DNA of 25,334 nucleotides. It comes from a virus. The first letter of the stretch is position 1, and the number at the start of each line of letters is the position of its first letter. The stretch covers positions 1 through 25,334 of the IMG/VR virus record IMGVR_UViG_3300034283_001607; one strand, given 5' to 3'. The notes under the pieces are model-generated. The model was not told the origin of the DNA. It made no database searches and was given only the letters and a program-made list of their open reading frames with translations. This document shows positions 1 through 6,493 of the stretch, piece by piece. Position numbers and translations under genes: made by a program.

Positions 1-171
1 TTCAAGAGCGTCGGCACGTTCTGGATGTGGGCAGAGTCCAGCAGGGCACGCAGAGCGCCTGTGGCGGCTCCTGAGAGGCCTCCAATCATATGCGTGAGGC
101 CGATGGGGTATGCGCCGCGCCACGGCACGAACGGGAACTCAACAATCCAGTCCAGCTCGACGCATGTCGTC
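1..171 (-). pseudogene. Portal protein, downstream part in a shifted frame (partial)
   Basis: Reading the minus strand one base out of phase with the upstream portal frame gives a clean, stop-free continuation to the window edge. It includes the stretches VEFPFVPWRGAYPIG and GGLSGAATGALRALLDSAH, which are typical of the core of podovirus-type portal proteins. The frame has no convincing start codon or ribosome site of its own, and it becomes open just where the upstream frame loses portal character, in a GAC triplet repeat at about 166-174. It is therefore best read as the rest of the same portal gene, separated by a single-base shift. Whether this is a real mutation, a programmed shift or a sequence error cannot be told from the window. 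The 3' end lies outside. Confidence 0.7.
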
Positions 172-1134
172 GTCTGGCTCCCAGTTCCGGTACAGGGAAA
201 GCGCGAGCCCGCTAGATTTATCAACGCTCAGGATGTACGGCTCGACGCCGTCCCCAAAGTCGATGCTGGTGTAAATCTCGAAAATGGTTCGCAAACCGTC
301 CTCGTTATAGGACAGCTCCTTGCGACCTTCAATTTTGTCGTTGGCTATGGACGCCTTGCTAAACTCCAAGTCGGATGGCGAACCAATTTCGATGTCTCGA
401 TACATGCCGGACTTTACGCGCCGAGCAAATTCCATTTTGGTGACGTACTGAACGTGCGTCTTTCGCTCGGCCGTGTAAAAGTTCGTCGCGGCAAACGGCA
501 GATAGATGTCGTCGATTGGAATGAATTCTGAGACCGGGCGCTTGTTTCGGGCGTCCCACATCAGTTTCATGTACTGGCCGCCGCCTAGTGGGAGTTGCGT
601 GCTGAGCTGTTCTAGCTCTCCGCGAAACTCCTGCATCTGCTCGGTCGTCTGCCAGTTCATGAATTCCGATTTTCGCTCGGCCTTCTCTAACTTCTCCTCG
701 TCGTGCTCGCCAAGAACCTTGGCCTTGACCGGGCCGCCAGACGGAAAGATCTCCTTCATGAAGCGGGCCGAGAAATCAACGCAGGCCTCAATCAGCATTG
801 GATGCACGACCTTATTGGCGCCCGAGAATTGAGCGCCGCCCGGCGCGTCGTCGCCGAGGCCAGTGCGGCGCAGGCCTTCCTCGTATTGCTTGTCGCGTTT
901 CTCGCGGGCTTCTTTGTCGCGGTCGATTTTGTCTAGCAGGTCGCTGACCGCCTCATCAAGCAGGCCGGGGTCAACCTCGTCAACGATGTTGGCGAAATGG
1001 TCGAGATTGTTTACAAGGTCTGCCTCATCGGCAAGGCGAATCATCGCCCCGCCGTCAGGAGTGTCCTCAACCTCAGACTCGTGCTCATCTAGGTCAATCA
1101 TTTCGCCTTCGGACATTTCGTCGTCTTCGTTCAT
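139..1134 (-). CDS. Portal protein, N-terminal part (frame-disrupted)
   Basis: The portal forms the dodecameric ring at the capsid vertex through which DNA is packaged and ejected. The call rests on the segment with SGANKVVHPMLIEACVDF and FMKEIFPSGGPVKAKV, on a Y-M-K-L-M-W-D and PIDDIYLPF region, and on the continuation in a neighbouring frame beyond the stop. The N-terminus is very acidic (many D/E in the first 60 residues). The open frame ends after only 331 residues with an atypical tail (MRRAGLDC), whereas such portals are usually roughly twice as long, so a one-base shift near 166-174 is likely. It starts 12 bases after the end of the 1343-aa gene and is probably co-transcribed with it. 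Homology is recognised from memory of the family; no search was run. Confidence 0.75.
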   Translation of the reverse strand: MNEDDEMSEGEMIDLDEHESEVEDTPDGGAMIRLADEADLVNNLDHFANIVDEVDPGLLDEAVSDLLDKIDRDKEAREKRDKQYEEGLRRTGLGDDAPGGAQFSGANKVVHPMLIEACVDFSARFMKEIFPSGGPVKAKVLGEHDEEKLEKAERKSEFMNWQTTEQMQEFRGELEQLSTQLPLGGGQYMKLMWDARNKRPVSEFIPIDDIYLPFAATNFYTAERKTHVQYVTKMEFARRVKSGMYRDIEIGSPSDLEFSKASIANDKIEGRKELSYNEDGLRTIFEIYTSIDFGDGVEPYILSVDKSSGLALSLYRNWEPDDDMRRAGLDC

Positions 1135-1146
1135 TCAGTCACCCGA

Positions 1147-4100
1147 TTAGAATTCGCGGTTGTAGGTGAACATCACCTTTTCATCTGGGAGCATTCTGTC
1201 CCAAATCCTCTGATTATTCCCCATGCCTTCGCCGCCGATAAGGCTGCCCCGTGTTGCCCTCGGCATGCCGCGCTCATCAAGCCCCAGAGTCTGGGTGAGC
1301 ATGAAGGGCTGAGTGTCGTAGCTTATACCATAGCGGCCAGCAAGGCCGGGCAACCCTTCAAGCTGCGCCTGAATGCCGGCTAGGCTGGCGCCGCCGCCAA
1401 ACTTAGGCTTGCCCACTCGCATCACAGGCCCGCGAGGCCCGTACCCAAGATACCCCTCCGGGTTGACTTGCTGCCCATAACCGCCGCCACCAACCGCATC
1501 AACGCTGAGCGTTGCCGGGCCAATCGGCAAGCGCATTCCCGCGTGACCGCCGCCGCCAAGGCCATTGTTAGAGTCGGTCGGGGCAAGGCCAAGGTCTAGC
1601 TGAAATTCAGGCCGGCGCTGACGCTCTTGGCGAACCATTCGCCGAGTCTGTTGCGGTTCGCCAACCTCGGCGTACTGTCCGGGGTTGTCCGACAAGAAGT
1701 CGCTGATGATCGAGTTCAGTCGATTGCGGTCGCCATCGACTAGGCCGCCTTGGGCAAATTCCTCTGGGTCATCTAGCTCTATGTCTGGAGGATCATTTAC
1801 AAAATTCCCGCCTTCAAGGTTAAGGTTTTCAAGGTCAAGTTCGTTGACCTCAAATTCGTCAGTAAGCTCTTGAGCGCGGTTACTAAAATTATTTCCAAGC
1901 AGAGCGTTGTATTCGTCACTTGAAAGGCCGGAGTTTTCTTTGTCTCCAATTTCTGACCATCTGCCTCTTGATTGCAGAAAGTCTTTCACCATTGAATGGT
2001 ATTTTTGAGATATTGGGCCGTTGCTCCTTCCCTTGATTTGTTCAACGCTTTCAGGCGGGGGAGGAGGCAAGTCATAGAGTTTAGAAGCTTCGTTGTAAAG
2101 AGCCTGATGCCCCTTGTTAAACATGCCGGGAGTATTCGCCAAGACAGAGTCTGCCCCCATTATTTCTTCTTTGTTTGGAAGTGAATTCCAATATTCATTC
2201 CACTGCCTATTGCTTGGCGGCCTTGTTTCAATTGTCACATGGGGATTGCCCTCTTTGTCTCTCAACGAAAATATGCGAGAGCTGCCTTCGGCCACTTTGT
2301 CGCAATATCCGCCTACGCAGTGGGCCATGTAATCGCCTTCCCTACCAAGCGCTTTTTCAAGAAATTCTCTGCCCTGCATTTGATATTGGTCTTCGGCTAT
2401 TTCTGGGATCTTCAGTTCATTCCAAGCATGCCCGGTCGGGTATTCAGTCATACGATGGATTGCCGGATTTTTTTGAGCGTCAAGCATTTCTTGAAGTTTT
2501 TTTCTTCTGTCGAAAATCTGCAAATCTGCTGCTTTGTCAACAGCAGCGCCAACGCTTAAGTTGGGCAAATCTGAAAGCTTGGTTTTGAGGTTGTCAGGAA
2601 TGTCATCTCTGCCAATGGTCTCCAATAACAGATATTTCAATTTTGGAATGCGGTGAGCTTCTCCTGTTGTTATGTAATGAAAAGGTGTTTCTCCCTCCAA
2701 GTTATGAATCCAAGGATTTTCTTTAAGCGCACCATGAAAGTATTCCGGCTGTACAGTGTCCCAACCTCCAATCGGAATTCTGTAATTTCCCAGCCAACTA
2801 TCGGCAGTATCTTTTTCGCCAAATATATTTTTCTTTTTTCCTACGCCGATTGAGCTATCTGCAATGTCATCCCATTCTTTGCCCGCATCAGAAAGCCCAG
2901 TTGTCTCTTCTGGGAACCCAGCATGCCATCTGTTGACGTTTGCTTTTTCTTTTATGTCTTGCCGGCGCAGATCATTAAAGTATTCATTATTACGAAGCAA
3001 ATGGCTTGAGCCATACTCGCTTTTCAGCTCGTATTCTCTGATTGCATCTTCAGAAATTTGTTGACCGCGATTTTTGGCAGCTTGAATTGCATTCTCCCAA
3101 GTGCCCTCTGGCATGCCCGGTCTTGGGCCTTCGGCTTCTAGCTTTGCAGCATGATCAAAGTGAGTCTGAGCTTCGCGTAAAGCGGCATCGCGTTCTTTAT
3201 CAAAGCTTGCCATTCGTCGCTCAATCGTCGCCTTAATCGGGTCTCCTGCGGTGCCCATATCGCTTTGCATGTAACGAGCAAGCTGCTTTTGAAGCCAAAT
3301 GTTGACTTCTTTTTTAGCCCCCAAAGATTCTCCGTACTTATCAAGATAATTTAGCGCGTTCTCTTGAACCTCGGGGGTATATCCGTTGTCACGGGCTATA
3401 TTTATTTCTTCTAGTACAGACTCTGGATCTTCTGAAATGTAATTTCCAAACTTAAGTTTTCTGGCGGCGCTTCTTTTTGCTAGGCGGTCGTTGTATAGGC
3501 TTTCATCAAGAGGGTCATATATACCTTCCTTCATTTCTCTCCAAGGAAGCGGCGCATCCCTAAAGTCAGCACGCTCATATCCGTTACTCATAAGCAACTG
3601 CTCGGCAATTCTTCCCGGAATAGTGTGATCGTTAGTGCCGTTTGGCATATTTACGTCAAGAACCGGAGGCAACCAATTCCCGCCCTTCTGCTTGATGACC
3701 CCGAGGCCGCCTAAGAAAGGCGCTGAGGCTTTCACCGTACCGGCAATCTTGCCCAGTGCGCCGGTCGCGGTGGCCATTGGCAGCGCTCCCGCCATGTCGA
3801 GCGCTTCTGAATTGATCTGCCAGTCAAGCGGATTGCGCGAGCGGGTATTGGCCAGCACATAGGGCTCGCCTTCGGCCATGCGCCGGGCGGCCTCTGGCGC
3901 GTCGCCCATAATCATGTCGCGCAGAAATTTGCCTCGCGGGTTCTCCTTCGGGAACAGGCCATAGGCCGCGTCGAGGTAGGGGCTGACAAGGTCGCCGAAT
4001 TGCATGCTGAGCGTCGGTGGCAGACTGCTAGCGTAGCCGTCAGGGGTAACGCCGCCCATCTGCTCTTCGTCGCGTCTAGCGAGTTCCTCGTCGGTGTACA

Positions 4101-5178
4101 AGCCGCCCTCGGCGTAGCCGCCAAGTTTGCGGGCAGCCGCAGCATCCTCTAGATACTGGCTGATTTCGTCGATGGCCTCGTCGTCCATGTAACGGCCCAT
4201 AGTTGGCCCGGCGGACATCAAATATCTGGGCTCCTGTTCCGGCATTCTTTCTTCGTAATTTGGCCGCCACATCAGGTGTGCAGGGATTTGCTCTCGAAAT
4301 CCTCCAAGCACTTCGCCGTGCAAATTGTTTGGGTAAGAGGGGTGAGGAGACAGAGGATTTCGATTAACTAGATTTTTCAAATCAGCTCTGCTAATGACGT
4401 AGCCAGCCATTCGTGCATCAGGGTGAACGCCCGGATCAGTGAGGGCGTTTCCAATCGCCACCATGTCGGGAAATCCCCCCTGCTGAATTGGTTTAGAGGC
4501 CACAAATTTTTTCATGAAATCGCCGCGCTGGTCGAAAGACAGGTCACGCAACTGATCAAAAAGTTTTTCCGACCTCATCCCTACAAAGTCCGGGATTATC
4601 TTCCCAGCCTTCTCATCGAACAGTTTTTGGCTTGCCCTAGTTAGCGGCGAGTTGTTAAGCATCTGAGAGAGAACATCGGCAAACATAGTGTTGGATTGCT
4701 GAGCCTTCCGCCCCTGCCCTGTAAAAACAGGCAAAACATCAGCGCCGCCATATTTTTCAGTAAGCCCTTTCCAGCCACTTACATATTTACTGACAGCGCC
4801 TTTGTCTGCGGCCCAGATGGCGTTGGGGTCTTCGCCGTAGCGTTGGAACAAACCGAATCGGGGGCCGCCCATTAGTTCGACTGGGCGATCTAAATCGAAT
4901 TGCAAGTCTCCAATCAAGATTGACTTGAGTCTGCGACCAGCGTCCGTATGGTCTCCGTACAGCGGCGTCAGCACTGACCCCTTCAGCTCATACGGATCAA
5001 TGAACCTCGGAATTTCCACGCTTGGAACGGTCGGTTCGCTAATGTGTCCGTAGTGACTCATCGGAAAGTTTGAGTCGTTGCCGATGAAATCCTGCTTGTA
5101 TTCAGGATTTCCTTTTTTGACTCTTGCGGGATGCTGCTTTATGCGCGTAAAAATCTTTTTGGCGGTTGCAAAACTCAC
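1147..5178 (-). CDS. Giant polyvalent protein with PcfJ-like domain (1343 aa)
   Basis: This very long multidomain protein is of the type called polyvalent proteins in phages and conjugative elements. Residues about 45-340 form a conserved phage module (VPSVEIPRFIDPYELKG, GGFPDMVAIGNALTDP). A YAEGGL linker sits near residue 355. A hydrophobic Ala/Gly-rich stretch lies near 465-500. A helical region lies around 580-700. A PcfJ-like domain spans about 880-1080, with the hallmark YMAHCVGGYCDKV, FSLRDKEGNPHVTIE and QIKGRSNGP motifs. A second linker, FAQGGLVDG, is near 1143, and the Gly-rich C-terminus has alternating hydrophobic residues and ends in Phe. PcfJ domains are found in polyvalent proteins of mobile elements; their biochemical role is not settled. 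The gene lies between the inverted cassette and the portal. Base composition varies sharply along it, with AT-rich DNA under the helical and PcfJ parts. Packaging into the virion is an inference. Confidence 0.75.
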   Translation of the reverse strand: MSFATAKKIFTRIKQHPARVKKGNPEYKQDFIGNDSNFPMSHYGHISEPTVPSVEIPRFIDPYELKGSVLTPLYGDHTDAGRRLKSILIGDLQFDLDRPVELMGGPRFGLFQRYGEDPNAIWAADKGAVSKYVSGWKGLTEKYGGADVLPVFTGQGRKAQQSNTMFADVLSQMLNNSPLTRASQKLFDEKAGKIIPDFVGMRSEKLFDQLRDLSFDQRGDFMKKFVASKPIQQGGFPDMVAIGNALTDPGVHPDARMAGYVISRADLKNLVNRNPLSPHPSYPNNLHGEVLGGFREQIPAHLMWRPNYEERMPEQEPRYLMSAGPTMGRYMDDEAIDEISQYLEDAAAARKLGGYAEGGLYTDEELARRDEEQMGGVTPDGYASSLPPTLSMQFGDLVSPYLDAAYGLFPKENPRGKFLRDMIMGDAPEAARRMAEGEPYVLANTRSRNPLDWQINSEALDMAGALPMATATGALGKIAGTVKASAPFLGGLGVIKQKGGNWLPPVLDVNMPNGTNDHTIPGRIAEQLLMSNGYERADFRDAPLPWREMKEGIYDPLDESLYNDRLAKRSAARKLKFGNYISEDPESVLEEINIARDNGYTPEVQENALNYLDKYGESLGAKKEVNIWLQKQLARYMQSDMGTAGDPIKATIERRMASFDKERDAALREAQTHFDHAAKLEAEGPRPGMPEGTWENAIQAAKNRGQQISEDAIREYELKSEYGSSHLLRNNEYFNDLRRQDIKEKANVNRWHAGFPEETTGLSDAGKEWDDIADSSIGVGKKKNIFGEKDTADSWLGNYRIPIGGWDTVQPEYFHGALKENPWIHNLEGETPFHYITTGEAHRIPKLKYLLLETIGRDDIPDNLKTKLSDLPNLSVGAAVDKAADLQIFDRRKKLQEMLDAQKNPAIHRMTEYPTGHAWNELKIPEIAEDQYQMQGREFLEKALGREGDYMAHCVGGYCDKVAEGSSRIFSLRDKEGNPHVTIETRPPSNRQWNEYWNSLPNKEEIMGADSVLANTPGMFNKGHQALYNEASKLYDLPPPPPESVEQIKGRSNGPISQKYHSMVKDFLQSRGRWSEIGDKENSGLSSDEYNALLGNNFSNRAQELTDEFEVNELDLENLNLEGGNFVNDPPDIELDDPEEFAQGGLVDGDRNRLNSIISDFLSDNPGQYAEVGEPQQTRRMVRQERQRRPEFQLDLGLAPTDSNNGLGGGGHAGMRLPIGPATLSVDAVGGGGYGQQVNPEGYLGYGPRGPVMRVGKPKFGGGASLAGIQAQLEGLPGLAGRYGISYDTQPFMLTQTLGLDERGMPRATRGSLIGGEGMGNNQRIWDRMLPDEKVMFTYNREF

Positions 5179-5307
5179 GGCATTCCCTCGTCAAAAAATC
5201 AAGATTTGCGGAAAGTCTACCTCATCGCGAAGCGCATCAAAATAAAGTGTCGCGTTACACGCAATGCGTGTGTTAAATTCAAACCTCAACAACAAAAGGA
5301 GAAAACC
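5179..5307. promoter_or_regulatory. Divergent intergenic region with 15-bp palindromic operator
   Basis: This 129-base gap separates the start of the leftward 1343-aa gene from the start of the rightward three-gene cassette. It contains a perfect inverted repeat ACACGCA-A-TGCGTGT at 5257-5271, with a further GTGT at 5247-5250, so GTGT/ACAC half-sites recur at about one helical turn. An extended -10-like TGtTAAATT at 5271-5279 abuts the palindrome, but no good -35 is seen. An AAAAGGAGAAAACC ribosome site precedes the ATG at 5308. The palindrome is well placed to be an operator for the XRE-type protein encoded at the end of the cassette; that link is inference. Confidence 0.55.
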
Positions 5308-5541
5308 ATGCACAAGGGCTACATAGTCGAATTAGACGGCATCATCTGGGGCAGCGCCAACACCTGCGACGGCGCGTGGCGTGACGCCGAGGAGGTTTGG
5401 AAAATGGAAAATCCCGAAGACAAAGCGGCCTGCCATCCGGCGACCAACCGTCTGCTGGCCATGATTGACCTCATGGGCGCCAGCGCTGAGTGGCACATCA
5501 AGCACGGTGTCGCGTGCTACTACGATGAGGTGATGGCATGA
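5308..5541 (+). CDS. Hypothetical protein, first gene of inverted cassette
   Basis: This encodes a 77-residue soluble protein of unknown function with no recognised domain. It is rich in Trp, Ala and acidic residues (for example GAWRDAEEVWKMENPEDKAA) and has no membrane segment or signal peptide. The ATG at 5308 is chosen over earlier in-frame codons because a clear AAAAGGAGAAAACC ribosome site lies immediately upstream. Its end overlaps the next gene by ATGA (5538-5541), which points to translational coupling. It is the first of three small plus-strand genes set against the leftward late block. Confidence 0.75.
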   Translation: MHKGYIVELDGIIWGSANTCDGAWRDAEEVWKMENPEDKAACHPATNRLLAMIDLMGASAEWHIKHGVACYYDEVMA

Positions 5542-5849
5542 GCGAAACCGTGTTTAATTTTATGTTCACGCTTCCGTTCGGCAGCGCTAACGAGGCAAAA
5601 ATTGACCAGATGATGAAGGCAGTAGGGCCGCTCAGCGCGGACATGTCGGGTCAAGATGCCTGCAATTACTACTACGCTCCAATTCGCGAGGCCTGCGTTG
5701 AGGCGGGCCTTGAGGAGGTTGAGCAGTCGCCCATCGGGGCGCTCTGGCGCGGGACGATGCCTCAGGTGATGGCCGCCGCAATGGCGCTCCCTGACTGGGC
5801 GCAGGGATTTGCGTGGCCAGTGCTTCCTGATGAACAGCCCGACGCCTGA
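5538..5849 (+). CDS. Hypothetical protein, second gene of inverted cassette
   Basis: A 103-residue protein of unknown function that begins in an ATGA overlap with the preceding gene. It contains the segment SADMSGQDACNYYYAPIREA, followed by an Ala/Met-rich stretch (PQVMAAAMALPDWAQGFAWP) that is too short and polar to call a transmembrane helix with confidence. Its last 20 bases overlap the start of the XRE-type regulator gene in another frame. Position suggests that it belongs with the regulator as an accessory ('moron'-like) unit; no function is claimed. Confidence 0.75.
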   Translation: MSETVFNFMFTLPFGSANEAKIDQMMKAVGPLSADMSGQDACNYYYAPIREACVEAGLEEVEQSPIGALWRGTMPQVMAAAMALPDWAQGFAWPVLPDEQPDA

Positions 5850-6012
5850 GGCTATCAAGGCCGCCAGAGCTGCCGCCGGCCTAACGCAGGCTGAGGCGGC
5901 GGCTCTGATTTATTGTGGCTGGCGAGCTTGGCAGGAGTGGGAGGCCGGGAACCGCAAGATGCATCCGGCCTTCTGGGGACTGTGGAAGCTCAAGGCCCTC
6001 AAGGAGCCCTGA
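5830..6012 (+). CDS. Small XRE/helix-turn-helix-type DNA-binding protein
   Basis: This 60-residue protein has a compact helix-turn-helix signature: AIKAARAAAGLTQAEAAALI, then WRAWQEWEAGNRKMHPAFW. The LTQAEAA plus W..WE.G pattern is that of short XRE-family regulators common in phages and prophages. The start at 5830 is preferred because the domain begins directly after it; an earlier in-frame start at 5809 would add eight-odd residues of no family character. It overlaps the previous gene by 20 bases. Its 3' end overlaps the convergent 164-aa gene by 14 bases (5999-6012). It probably binds DNA, perhaps the palindrome at 5257-5271 upstream of its own operon (inference). Confidence 0.8.
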   Translation: MNSPTPEAIKAARAAAGLTQAEAAALIYCGWRAWQEWEAGNRKMHPAFWGLWKLKALKEP

Positions 6013-6493
6013 CAAGTCGCATTGCTGTCAGTGGGCGCGGCGCCTGTCGCAGGAGGCTCTTGAGCAGCGCAAGGCCTCCAAACCCTCCTGCCACTCGGCC
6101 CGTCTCATAGGCCAGCCCCTCGCCCTGTAGCCCAGTCCTGTCGGCAATGTAGTCGCTCCCCATGAAAGGCTTTTCAGAGTCGGGGCCGAGCATGTTCCGA
6201 ATAGCCCGAGCGTAGGGATTCCCGCCTTCCGGCGGCGACAGCGGAAGCATCGAGGCAATGTCGGCGGCGCCGCCGGCCCAATCAGCGCCGCTCCGCAGGA
6301 ACCCCTTGCCGAAATCTTTGGCGTTCTGCACTGGCCCTTGGCTGGCAGAGCGGGCCATTTCCATCATGGCCTCTGCCGCTAGCTGGTCGCGGTATCGCGC
6401 CACTATTGCTAAAAGCCCCGGATCTACCTCTGGCTTTGGCGCCTGCGGGAAATATCCCTCGGGCGGGTAGATGTATTCGTATTCGCCGCTCAT
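5999..6493 (-). CDS. Hypothetical protein, linker-like fragment of a polyvalent protein
   Basis: This 164-residue protein starts in an ATGA overlap with the end of the 935-aa gene (6490-6493) and so is probably translationally coupled to it. The middle part (DFGKGFLRSGADWAGGAADI, then GPDSEKPFMGSDYIADRTGL and a Gly-rich GRVAGGFGGLALL) resembles connector segments that I recall from inside long phage polyvalent proteins rather than an independent enzyme. The C-terminus turns basic and Pro-rich (RQAPRPLTAMRLVRAP), exactly where the gene overlaps the inverted cassette. That suggests the frame may have been cut short when the cassette arrived. No catalytic motif is visible. Confidence 0.7.
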   Translation of the reverse strand: MSGEYEYIYPPEGYFPQAPKPEVDPGLLAIVARYRDQLAAEAMMEMARSASQGPVQNAKDFGKGFLRSGADWAGGAADIASMLPLSPPEGGNPYARAIRNMLGPDSEKPFMGSDYIADRTGLQGEGLAYETGRVAGGFGGLALLKSLLRQAPRPLTAMRLVRAP

